Assembly: GCA_947623185.1 (NCBI GenBank)
Contig: CANQGL010000001.1
Location: 1 to 64,000, forward strand
Source: an uncultured Lachnospiraceae bacterium
Lineage (GTDB): Bacteria > Bacillota > Clostridia > Lachnospirales > Lachnospiraceae
DNA length: 64,000 bases
Direction of reading: 5' to 3'
The position numbers and the translations under genes are program-made. Below, one piece after another: positions 35,487 to 43,973 of this stretch (position 1 is the stretch's first letter; each line of letters starts with the position of its first letter). The notes beneath the pieces were generated by a model. The model was not told the origin of the DNA and did no database searches. It saw only the letters and a list, made by a program, of their open reading frames with translations.

Positions 35487-36497
35487 ATGGAGAAAATTTT
35501 GACCATATCTATAGCAGCTTATAATATGGAGCAATATATCGAGCATACACTTAATTCTCTGATTGATGAGCATATCATTGATCTGTTGGAAATTTTCGTG
35601 GTAGATGACGGAAGTATGGATAGGACATTAGAGATTGCCATGCAATATGCCAAACGATATCCTCAAAGTATTTACCCTATTCATAAGGAAAATGGCGGAT
35701 ACGGTTCTACAATTAATACAAGCGTTAAACTAGCAACGGGAAAGTATTTTAAACTATTGGATGGGGATGATTGGTATGCAAAAGAAAATCTTCCGGCATT
35801 CATTAGTTTACTTTCCAAAATAGATGCAGATTATGTTATTAGTCCATATATAAAAAATTACGCAACAAGTAAAACAGAACAAATGAAAGACACATTGGAT
35901 TATTACCCTGAAGGTTTATATGACATTGATCATATGGAGTTTAAAAATATTGTTAATATGCATTCTTCAGTATTTAGGACATCATTACTTAAAATGATAC
36001 CGTTGCATATCACTGAAAAATGCTTATATACGGATTGGGAATTTGTATGTACTCCGATACCATATGTTCGTACGGTTTATGTATGGAAGAAACCAATATA
36101 TGTTTACTATATTGGTAGAGAAGGACAAAGCACGAGCATATCAAGTATGAAAAAACATTATAAGGAACTCGAACAAGTTATTGCAAAAGTTCTTCTTATA
36201 TATAAAAAAATAGATCCGGCACTAAAAGCTAAAAGACAGTTCATTACGGATAGATTGGCTTTAGAAATAGTAGCTTATCTGCAGACATTATGTTTCTTCG
36301 ATTTTTCCAGATTAAAATACCAAGAAATGAAAACCTTTATACGGCAGATAAAAACAGATTCACCTGAGCTCATAGAGGCAGCAGTTTCATGTAGTAAAAT
36401 AGCAAAAGCAAGCGTCTATTCGAATTGCTTGCTTTATCCTTTATTTGTTTGCTGGTATAAAATAAAGTATCTTACAAATGACCAGTATATGAAATGA
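35487..36497 (+). CDS. GT2 family glycosyltransferase
   Basis: 336 residues from ATG 35487 (AAAGGA upstream; TTG 35460 rejected). GT-A fold with ILTISIAAYNMEQYIEHTL, IFVVDDGSMDRTLEIA, HKENGGYGSTINTSVKLATGKYFKLLDGDDW (the DGDD metal site) and ENLPAFISLL. It is a clear paralogue of the enzyme at 60337, which has the same ENGGxGSxIN and DGDDW blocks. It probably adds one sugar to the lipid-linked repeat unit. A 244-base AT-rich gap without genes precedes it. Confidence 0.88.
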   Translation: MEKILTISIAAYNMEQYIEHTLNSLIDEHIIDLLEIFVVDDGSMDRTLEIAMQYAKRYPQSIYPIHKENGGYGSTINTSVKLATGKYFKLLDGDDWYAKENLPAFISLLSKIDADYVISPYIKNYATSKTEQMKDTLDYYPEGLYDIDHMEFKNIVNMHSSVFRTSLLKMIPLHITEKCLYTDWEFVCTPIPYVRTVYVWKKPIYVYYIGREGQSTSISSMKKHYKELEQVIAKVLLIYKKIDPALKAKRQFITDRLALEIVAYLQTLCFFDFSRLKYQEMKTFIRQIKTDSPELIEAAVSCSKIAKASVYSNCLLYPLFVCWYKIKYLTNDQYMK

Positions 36498-36804
36498 AAA
36501 ACATAATGCATATTACAGTAGAGTATATATTTTTTATGCATATGTCAAAAGTGATGACAAGGTAGCCTTTAAATAGAGTTTTTCAGCATAGAGGGGCATT
36601 GTCAGTATAGCGTATCTGAATAGTATATTGATGCTAGTTGTACTTTCCACTAGAGTTAAGTCTGGTATGATTAATCCATTAACTATTGCGTTTTGAATTC
36701 AGATATAAAAGGATTTTTAGGAAGACTTATGCATGAATGATATATGCGTTATATATGTATTTTTCTTTTAAAATTAGAAATATTGTATACAAGGAGACAA
36801 AGAT
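36498..36804 (+). other. Non-coding AT-rich gap before the second Wzy
   Basis: 307 bases with stops in all frames and no recognisable RNA or clear promoter. The right end carries the AAGGAG (36791-36796) of the next gene. It may be a scar of gene loss. Confidence 0.5.
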
Positions 36805-38040
36805 ATGTGCGCCAGAATAAAATATCGACGAGATTTTGTCGAGCAGTATTTGATGGTATTCTTTTTTGTGGCTTCGGTTGTATTGGAAGGAAGTGTGTGG
36901 GCATCAAGACCAGAGGGTATTGTTAACTCGGCAGCATTGATATTAAAAACTATGCGGTACTTTTCATATTTTTTGGCTGTACTTATTATCATAAAAAAAC
37001 CGTTCTATTATAAGAAACTATTATCTGCCATAATATTTGCAATAACAATAATTACAATAAGCATGCTGGCCAGTACTTCAAAAACTATGCTTTTATATAT
37101 GCTTATATTTGTTGCAGCACTTAATATGGAATCTGAAAGACTGATTAAATGTACTTTTATTGCACAGGCAAGTCTACTATTGCTTATTGTAGGCTGTTCA
37201 ATGTTGGGGATTGTACAGGATTATATATGGATAGAAAGTGGTAGCAGATTGAGACATTTTTTGGGCTTTAGCTGGACAACAATAGGCCCAGTACTTTATT
37301 TCTATCTTCTATTACAGTATATCTTTTTGCGGAAAGGCAAAATAAATATTATTGAATATGCTATCTTTATGATGATTGATATATTTTTTTTTAAAATGAC
37401 AAATACTAGAACGTGTTTTTATGTATCCATTCTGTTTTTGACTTTCTTTCTTGTTTATTCTTTTACGAAGTCCAAAGGACGCTTGGTAAAAAAAATAAAA
37501 TATTTATGCATTATTACACCATTTATATCTGCAGGAATTTCTTTATGGTCAGCCATGTCATATGATGCAAATAATTATCTGTGGAGATATTGGGACATTT
37601 TTTTTAATGGCCGCTTAAGTCTGGGACGTAAAGGAATGGTAGATTATGGGATTACATTATTTGGACAGCCGGTAAAATGGGTAGGGAATGGACTTCAGGT
37701 TTTATTAAATGGGTATTCAGCCGAATATAATTATGTTGATAGTGCTTATTTACAAATTTTATATCAATATGGTTGCCTTCTGCTAATTTTAATCTTAATT
37801 GTGTTTTCAGCCTTGGTTTACATATCAATAAAAAGAGAAAAATTTTATTTAACATGGATTCTTTTAATTATCTCGGTGTATTGTATTACTGAGCCAAGAC
37901 TAGTTAATCTTACATATAATCCGTTTATCCTTTTATGTGCCACAGAATGGACTGAGTATTATAAACATTGTGATATAGAACAAAGAATCATGGGGAGCAT
38001 TGAACGCGATATACAATGTGATGGGAAACTTTATGAATAG
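36805..38040 (+). CDS. O-antigen polymerase-like membrane protein (second Wzy)
   Basis: 411 residues, polytopic, with about ten membrane segments and a late extracytoplasmic loop GRLSLGRKGMVDYGITLFG ... YNYVDSAYLQILYQYG that parallels the loop of the first Wzy at 21243. AAGGAG precedes ATG 36805. Having two polymerases in one locus suggests either two polymers or a replaced, redundant copy. Confidence 0.78.
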   Translation: MCARIKYRRDFVEQYLMVFFFVASVVLEGSVWASRPEGIVNSAALILKTMRYFSYFLAVLIIIKKPFYYKKLLSAIIFAITIITISMLASTSKTMLLYMLIFVAALNMESERLIKCTFIAQASLLLLIVGCSMLGIVQDYIWIESGSRLRHFLGFSWTTIGPVLYFYLLLQYIFLRKGKINIIEYAIFMMIDIFFFKMTNTRTCFYVSILFLTFFLVYSFTKSKGRLVKKIKYLCIITPFISAGISLWSAMSYDANNYLWRYWDIFFNGRLSLGRKGMVDYGITLFGQPVKWVGNGLQVLLNGYSAEYNYVDSAYLQILYQYGCLLLILILIVFSALVYISIKREKFYLTWILLIISVYCITEPRLVNLTYNPFILLCATEWTEYYKHCDIEQRIMGSIERDIQCDGKLYE

Positions 38041-38156
38041 ACTAACTATTAAAAGCCAATCGTTTTTTGAGAAATATTTTAAATTTCTTAAAAGTAGTCT
38101 TTTGGAGCAGTTGTACCTTGAAAATCGCATGACAAACAGAGCATCGTGACCGGTGC

Positions 38157-39362
38157 TCACAAGGAGTGTTTTATATCAGAAAATGTCACGCGAGCTTTTA
38201 TGTAAGGTTTCCCGGATTTTTCCATTGCGTAAATAAGTCGCACCAGCTTTTTGGTGGCGTGAGTGATGGAAACATTATAATGCTTGCCCTCCGATCGCTT
38301 CTTTGCGAGATAGGCTTCAAAAGTCGGATCCCATAGATAGACATATTTAGCCGCATTGATCAGAGCATAGCGCAGATATCTGGAGCCGCGTTTCTCCATG
38401 CGGGAGTATGAGGATTCCAACTGGCCGGATTGGTAGGTGGAAGGCGATATTCCTGCATAAGCGAGGAGCTTGTCCGGTGAGTCAAAGCGGGAGAAGTCGC
38501 CAACCTCTGCCAGGATCATGGCACCCATACGATAACCGATGCCTGGGATCGTCAGGATTGGGGAAGATATCCCGTCCATGATCTTTAGGATTTCTGATTC
38601 GATTTCATCGATTTCAGAGTCCAGTTCACCGAGCAGCTTGATTGTATGCTTTAATTCAAGCGATTTGGCGGGTATGCTGGAACCGATGGAGGTTCTCGCG
38701 GCATCCCGGATTTCAATGGCCTTATCCCGGCCATAGCGTCCTTTGGAAGCTGTTTCCAGCAGATTCACCAGATTTGTTAGGTGACAGGCAGCAATCTGGT
38801 GTGCGTCCGGTAATTCGCCAAGGAGCGCATAAACAGAGGCTATGTGGAGAGAGGGGACCAGCTTTTCCAGTTCAGGGAACAGGATGGTAACGAGCCTGGA
38901 GACAGACTGTTTCAGGCGTGCTCGTTGCTTTATCTTATCAAAACGGTAACGGGTGAGTGACTTTAGCCCCTCATTGTGGTATGATGTGTCTGAGTAGGAC
39001 TGCATGTCCACGTCAGACATTAACATCATAGCAATGGTTCGAGCATCGACCTTATCCGTTTTCGTCTTTCTAAGACTGAGACTTTTTCTGAAAAGATTTG
39101 TGTGAAGCGGGTTGATGACGAAGGTGGTCAGACCTTTGTCAAGGAGATAACCGAGCAGGTTGTAGCTGTAATGTCCAGTGGCTTCCAGTCCTACTTTTAT
39201 ATTGGACATATCAGAAGAGAGGGAATGGATCTTTTGAAACAGATCTTCAAATCCCTGCCGGTTGTTCTGGAAAGAGAAAGCCTTAAAGAGGACTTCACCG
39301 TCTGAGTTTGTGATGAAGCAGTCAGGCTTATCCTTAGCGACATCAATTCCAACATAAATCAT
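38157..39362 (-). CDS. IS110-family DEDD transposase
   Basis: 401 residues on the minus strand from ATG 39362, with AGAGGAG upstream. The N-terminal RuvC-like DEDD domain has GIDVAKDK (first Asp), VGLEATGHYS (Glu) and TDKVDARTIAMML (Asp pair). The C-terminal Transposase_20 domain has LTIPGIGYRMGAMILAEVGDFSRF, AYAGISPSTYQSGQ with the family's conserved Ser, and RMEKRGSRYLRYALI. Full length and uninterrupted, so potentially active. Family members are guided by a bridge RNA encoded at the element's end. Confidence 0.95.
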   Translation of the reverse strand: MIYVGIDVAKDKPDCFITNSDGEVLFKAFSFQNNRQGFEDLFQKIHSLSSDMSNIKVGLEATGHYSYNLLGYLLDKGLTTFVINPLHTNLFRKSLSLRKTKTDKVDARTIAMMLMSDVDMQSYSDTSYHNEGLKSLTRYRFDKIKQRARLKQSVSRLVTILFPELEKLVPSLHIASVYALLGELPDAHQIAACHLTNLVNLLETASKGRYGRDKAIEIRDAARTSIGSSIPAKSLELKHTIKLLGELDSEIDEIESEILKIMDGISSPILTIPGIGYRMGAMILAEVGDFSRFDSPDKLLAYAGISPSTYQSGQLESSYSRMEKRGSRYLRYALINAAKYVYLWDPTFEAYLAKKRSEGKHYNVSITHATKKLVRLIYAMEKSGKPYIKARVTFSDIKHSL

Positions 39363-39387
39363 AAGAGTACTCCTCTGTAATAGATTT

Positions 39388-39545
39388 GATACTGTTTAGG
39401 GCCACAGAGCTCTTTGCGGTTGTAACCTCGTTCTAAATAAACCGTCATGCGGTATCTAACTGATCAACGAATGTACAAAGAGACTGTGGCTGTAGCCTAT
39501 TCGAAACCATCGAGTGGTAGGAGGCAGTAACCAGTTCACAGTATC
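39388..39545 (-). ncRNA. Candidate IS110 bridge RNA
   Basis: On the 5' side of the transposase, nested complementary blocks are visible. Outer stem GATACTGT (39388-39395) pairs with ACAGTATC (39538-39545). A middle stem pairs GCCACAG-AG-CTCTTTG (39401-39416) with CAAAGAG-A-CTGTGGC (39476-39490) around a 59-base internal region, and a small hairpin ACCA-TCGAG-TGGT lies at 39506-39518. A minus-strand promoter (TTTACC at 39580-39575, 17 bp, TATTCT at 39557-39552) would start transcription near 39545, exactly at the outer stem. Length about 160 bases fits known bridge RNAs. Confidence 0.6.
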
Positions 39546-39614
39546 TTAAATAGAATAGCCCAACCTGTAGAAAAGGTAAAGAAAGGCTATGACTATATAA
39601 TACAAGGAGACACT

Positions 39615-41225
39615 ATGCAAAATCAGATATCAAGAAAAGCAAAAACGACTATTGTTTTTCTATATAGCGCATTCGTAGCTTTTTCATGTATAAACGACTT
39701 TTTCTTCTTTGATTTTTCCCATACAGAAAGAACATCATATTATGTTGCTTCAGGGAATCCATATGCAGTTCCATTTTATCTTTTAATAAAGGCAGTGTTT
39801 TGCATTTTGGTATTTTTTTCTTTTAGATATATCGAAAGAATTAGGAATAAAAAGGCAGATAAAGGGAAAGCTCTTTTTATACTTGCAACACTGATCGGGT
39901 ATATATTGGTTTTTTTACATATTTCGCCAGGAATATGGTGGTGTAATGGAGCTGATGAATTTACAACATTAAGCTTTGCAAAACACTTGACAATACAATA
40001 CCACCAAGGCGTTATGGCAAGCGTTGCATATATCTTGGCATTAATGTGTTGGCCTTCCCCAGAAATGATTGTATTATTTCAAATGCTGATTGGGGCTGTT
40101 ATTTTAGGATCAATAGCTTATGACTTATATAAAGAGAAACCACAAAGTGAATTTGCGTTTATAGCATTGATTTTTTCACCAGCAGCATTATATTTTTCTG
40201 GCTATCCCATGAGAGCATATCTTTTTTCTGTATTTTTTTTGGCGTTTATTCATTACTTTTTAAAATTAGACTCAGAATCTGCCACATGGAGTGAAGTTTG
40301 CAAAACAACATTGCTATTATGCATTGTTATTAATTATCGCATTGAAGTTGTTCCCTTGCTGGTAATTTATCCTTTCTTATTAAGTTTAAAGAAATGTAAG
40401 CTTAATTGGATAATTAAAGCGATAAGCTTATTGTTAAGCTCTTTAATATTAATATCCACGGTTAACAAGTTGGGATATCAGGCAAACAGTAAAGCGCATA
40501 ACACTATTATGGTTATTGGTCCTTTAAGCGAGTTTTTATCTGATGAGACACGTTCAAAAGAACAGTACGAAGAAGATATTCTAGATATTGATAAAGTGTT
40601 GGATGTTAATTTCTTGAAAGAGAATCATAGCTATACGCTTGCTCAAGGAGAACGTCCTGATTCAGAATATACAGATGAAGAATATGGAGATTACTTAAAA
40701 GCCGTAATAAATATTTTGACGCGAAATCCAGACATTTATATAAAATGTAAAGTAAAGGGCGCTATGGATTCGTTAGGTTTATCGAGCTATTCTTGGCTGG
40801 GCTTTGCATTTCCTGAAAATGTAATGCCGACAGAAGTTGCAGATAATTTTGATAATATAGATATTGAGAACCATAATATTTTCACGCGTATATTGAGCGG
40901 GCAATATAAAGTAGGGGCCATAAAAATGTATTATATTTGGTATTCATTTTGGATTCCATGTCTACTTATGCTTTGCATTGTAATTTGGGGAGGGAAAAGA
41001 AAGAATTCATTGCGGATTGCAAGTGGTATTATGCTAGTTCACTTGGTACTAACTATTTTTTTTGCACCGTCACGTTATCAAATGTATTATTTCGCTGAAT
41101 ACTTTGTTGGTTGGTATCTTGTTATTAGAGTATTAGATATCAATGCTGTCGGTGCGGCTAAGAATTTATACTTAAGAGGAAAGCATTTTTTAAGAAAATA
41201 TAAAGCCCTTGGTACTAGTGATTGA
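39615..41225 (+). CDS. Polytopic membrane protein, possible membrane glycosyltransferase
   Basis: 536 residues from ATG 39615 (AAGGAG at 39604-39609). About ten hydrophobic segments in two groups (roughly residues 10-290 and 440-515) surround a soluble loop of about 150 residues. The loop between the second and third segments (ISPGIWWCNGADEFTTLSFAKH) recalls the acidic catalytic loop of GT-C membrane transferases, but no family can be assigned. It probably decorates the polysaccharide or acts in assembly. Confidence 0.6.
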   Translation: MQNQISRKAKTTIVFLYSAFVAFSCINDFFFFDFSHTERTSYYVASGNPYAVPFYLLIKAVFCILVFFSFRYIERIRNKKADKGKALFILATLIGYILVFLHISPGIWWCNGADEFTTLSFAKHLTIQYHQGVMASVAYILALMCWPSPEMIVLFQMLIGAVILGSIAYDLYKEKPQSEFAFIALIFSPAALYFSGYPMRAYLFSVFFLAFIHYFLKLDSESATWSEVCKTTLLLCIVINYRIEVVPLLVIYPFLLSLKKCKLNWIIKAISLLLSSLILISTVNKLGYQANSKAHNTIMVIGPLSEFLSDETRSKEQYEEDILDIDKVLDVNFLKENHSYTLAQGERPDSEYTDEEYGDYLKAVINILTRNPDIYIKCKVKGAMDSLGLSSYSWLGFAFPENVMPTEVADNFDNIDIENHNIFTRILSGQYKVGAIKMYYIWYSFWIPCLLMLCIVIWGGKRKNSLRIASGIMLVHLVLTIFFAPSRYQMYYFAEYFVGWYLVIRVLDINAVGAAKNLYLRGKHFLRKYKALGTSD

Positions 41226-41384
41226 TATTAGGAAATCTCAAAAAACCAGAGGTTCAAAGACAAGCGAGCATTAAAAATGCATAATATATGGTTCATAGTG
41301 GTATGTTCAAATGACGATGATAAATAATAATTATTATTTGACATGATTTTGATGAGAAGATTATTCTAATATAGGAGAATTGAG

Positions 41385-42191
41385 ATGCAAGAAAGAATTT
41401 TACTATTCATTCCCATGTACAACTGTGAGAAGCAGATAGTTAGAGTCTTCAATCAGCTAACCCCAGATATTTGTCAATATTTGTCCGAGGTAATCGTAGT
41501 AAATAATCGTAGTACTGATAATGGGGAGCGGATGGTATTAGAACATTTAAGACAGAATAAAATTACGATTCCGGTTAAGGTTCTTCGGAACAGGCAGAAC
41601 TATGGTCTAGGTGGATCTCATAAAGTCGCTTTTCGATATGCAATTAATCACGGATTTGACTATGTTATTGTAATGCATGGAGACGATCAAGGGAGATTAG
41701 CAGATTTTATTCCGTTATTAAAGAAACATCACTATAAGGAATATGACTGTTGCCTTGGAGCGAGGTTTATGAGGGGATCAAGGTTACAGGGATACTCTAA
41801 AGTGCGGATATTGGGAAATTATGGCTTCAACCTGCTTTTCTCAGCAATCGCGCGAAAGCGGATATATGACCTTGGTTCAGGCTTGAATTTATATAAAGTA
41901 GAAACGCTCAAGTCTGGTTACTTTATGAAATACCCGGATACGTTATATTTCAATGATTGCATGATATTAGCATCCTGCTATTATGGACATAAAATACTAT
42001 TTTGCCCAATTAGTTGGCGAGAAGAAGATCAAATATCAAATAATAGAATATTTAATTTTGCTTGTTCACTTTTAAAAATGCTTGGAAATTATATATGTAG
42101 AAGGAAAACATTTATGGAGTCTGATATGAGAGCAGAGCAAATAGAAGAATATAAAGCTGATATAATTTATTGCGAGGAGGCGGAAAGATGA
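41385..42191 (+). CDS. GT2 family glycosyltransferase, dolichol-phosphate-mannose-synthase-like
   Basis: 268 residues; GGAGAA upstream of ATG 41385. GT-A features are LLFIPMYNCEKQIVRVFNQL, VIVVNNRSTDNGERM, NYGLGGSHKVAFRYAINHGFD and VIVMHGDDQGRLADFIP (the metal-binding DD). It resembles DPM1-like enzymes that load a sugar onto a lipid phosphate. It opens a chain of six genes with 4- to 29-base overlaps or very short gaps (41385-46899). Confidence 0.85.
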   Translation: MQERILLFIPMYNCEKQIVRVFNQLTPDICQYLSEVIVVNNRSTDNGERMVLEHLRQNKITIPVKVLRNRQNYGLGGSHKVAFRYAINHGFDYVIVMHGDDQGRLADFIPLLKKHHYKEYDCCLGARFMRGSRLQGYSKVRILGNYGFNLLFSAIARKRIYDLGSGLNLYKVETLKSGYFMKYPDTLYFNDCMILASCYYGHKILFCPISWREEDQISNNRIFNFACSLLKMLGNYICRRKTFMESDMRAEQIEEYKADIIYCEEAER

Positions 42192-43216
42192 AAATAATGA
42201 TTACCGGAGCTGCTGGGTTTATTGGTTCGCAGCTAGCTCATGATTTGTGGGAAAAAGGAGCTGAATTGATTTTAATTGATAACTTTTCTTATGGCTCATT
42301 GGATAATCTGATATTTCCGGATCACAATTTCTCTAATGAAATCATTCATATGGATGTCCGTGACAAGAAAGGGATTAGGGAACTGCTGAAGTTGGGAGAT
42401 GTTGATTATATCTATCACTTGGCGGGGATAGCACCATTGCCGGATTGTCAGACAGATCCTCAGGAGGCCGTGGCTGTAAACGTAGGAGGAACTGTAAACA
42501 TACTGGAGAATTCGCGACGTTGCGGAGTACGGAAAATTATTTTCGCCAGTACTAATGCCATGTATGAAAATGCAGAGATTTTCCCAACAACAGAGACTGT
42601 TTTTGGACTGCCGTCTCTGATTTATCCGAATACCAAATATGCAGCAGAACGTTTCTGCCAGTCCTACTGTGATACTTACGGAATGAGCGTGACCTGTTTG
42701 CGTTTTGCTAACGTCTATGGCCCCCATATTGATTGCCTAAGAAAGCAGCCGCCTCTTGTTGGATATATGATACGGGAGTTATATTATGGAAGGACACCGG
42801 TATTTCATTCAGATGGTACCCAAAAGCGGGACTATGTTTATGTTCAAGACTTGATCGATCTTGCTGTGCTAGCTCAGCAAGGTAAAGGGTTTGACTGCGT
42901 GAATGTTTGCTCTAACCATGCATATTCTGTTAATGAATTGTATGATATCGCTCAAGAATTGATGGGAAAGCAGATTCCGGCTGAGTATGCATTATCACAA
43001 AGTTATTGGAAGAAATACCCTCAATTATATGAAGGCGCTTATACTATCCGCTCCAAAGTGCTTGAGAAAGAGGTAACAAAATACACGCTTTGTTCCTATG
43101 AACATGCCAAAGAAAAGTACGGCTGGGAGCCTAAGATATCCATTTTTGAGGGTATGAAACGTTCTATTGACTATGAGATTTCGCTGTTTGAAAAGATTGA
43201 GAAACGGAAAGAGTGA
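42188..43216 (+). CDS. NAD-dependent sugar epimerase/dehydratase (extended SDR)
   Basis: 342 residues from ATG 42188, which overlaps the preceding stop (ATGA); GAGGAGGCGG lies upstream. Rossmann motif ITGAAGFIGSQLA, then DNFSYGSLDNL and the catalytic YPNTKYAAE (YxxxK). CLRFANVYGPHID and KRDYVYVQDLIDLAV are typical of UDP-glucose 4-epimerase-like enzymes. The substrate is unknown; it probably works on the nucleotide-linked product of the next gene. Confidence 0.88.
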   Translation: MKIMITGAAGFIGSQLAHDLWEKGAELILIDNFSYGSLDNLIFPDHNFSNEIIHMDVRDKKGIRELLKLGDVDYIYHLAGIAPLPDCQTDPQEAVAVNVGGTVNILENSRRCGVRKIIFASTNAMYENAEIFPTTETVFGLPSLIYPNTKYAAERFCQSYCDTYGMSVTCLRFANVYGPHIDCLRKQPPLVGYMIRELYYGRTPVFHSDGTQKRDYVYVQDLIDLAVLAQQGKGFDCVNVCSNHAYSVNELYDIAQELMGKQIPAEYALSQSYWKKYPQLYEGAYTIRSKVLEKEVTKYTLCSYEHAKEKYGWEPKISIFEGMKRSIDYEISLFEKIEKRKE

Positions 43217-43220
43217 GGAA

Positions 43221-43973
43221 ATGAAACAAAAGCTTCATTTAGTTATGCCTATGGGAGGAAGAGGATCTCGATTTTTTGATGATGGATTTACGATCCCAAA
43301 ACCGATGATTATGTTGGCCGGAAGGCCTTTTTTTTATTGGGCTGTACAGTCGGTAGTCAAATTCATTGAAGTTGCGGATATTACATTTGTAGTGCTTCAG
43401 GAGCATATTGACAGTCATCATATTGATTCTGAGATCAGAAAAATCTATCCGACTGCCAGGATTGCGGTAATTCCAGCAGTTTTGGACGGAGCTGTACTTA
43501 CCTGTCTTGAAGGAATCAAAGATATTAGAGATAATGGTCCAGTCCTTTTTAATGACTGTGACCACATGTTTATAAGTAAAAGCTTTAATGATTTTTGTGC
43601 AAATAGGAATTTCAGAAGCATTGACGGGGCGCTTTTGACTTTTGAATCACACGATTCAAAATATAGCTTTTTGGAATATGATGCCCTGGGAAAGTTCACT
43701 CGGACTGTGGAAAAAGAGGCAGTAAGCAGCCATGCTATCTGCGGAGCATATTATTTTAAAGACAGTGACACCTTTCAGAGAGCATCAAATGAATATCTGA
43801 AAGAATGCAGTTACAATGAGTTTTATGTAAGTGGTGTATATAATGTACTTAGCCGAAAGGGAAAAAATGTTCTGGGATTTGAAACAGATATTCATATCCC
43901 TTTTGGCACACCTGAGGAGTATTATATTGCAGAGAAGGATACAAGGCTGCAATTGGTGAAAGAAAACGCATGA
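43221..43973 (+). CDS. NTP-transferase family nucleotidyltransferase
   Basis: 250 residues from ATG 43221 (GTGAGGAA upstream). The nucleotide loop is VMPMGGRGSRFFDDGFTIPKPMIMLAGRPFFYWA; metal binding is likely at FNDCDHMF, and CGAYYF lies in the later sugar-binding region. It resembles small sugar- or alcohol-phosphate nucleotidyltransferases of capsule loci. The product likely feeds the epimerase and the kinase fusion that overlap it. Confidence 0.82.
   Translation: MKQKLHLVMPMGGRGSRFFDDGFTIPKPMIMLAGRPFFYWAVQSVVKFIEVADITFVVLQEHIDSHHIDSEIRKIYPTARIAVIPAVLDGAVLTCLEGIKDIRDNGPVLFNDCDHMFISKSFNDFCANRNFRSIDGALLTFESHDSKYSFLEYDALGKFTRTVEKEAVSSHAICGAYYFKDSDTFQRASNEYLKECSYNEFYVSGVYNVLSRKGKNVLGFETDIHIPFGTPEEYYIAEKDTRLQLVKENA

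Larger units (their letters stand above)
38157..39590 (-). mobile_element. IS110-family insertion sequence (outer ends not defined)
   Basis: One intact DEDD transposase gene plus about 230 bases of structured non-coding DNA on its 5' side. As usual for IS110 there are no terminal inverted repeats, so exact ends and the core dinucleotide cannot be fixed from this copy alone. It is inserted between the second Wzy and a membrane protein gene, both of which appear complete. Confidence 0.85.
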
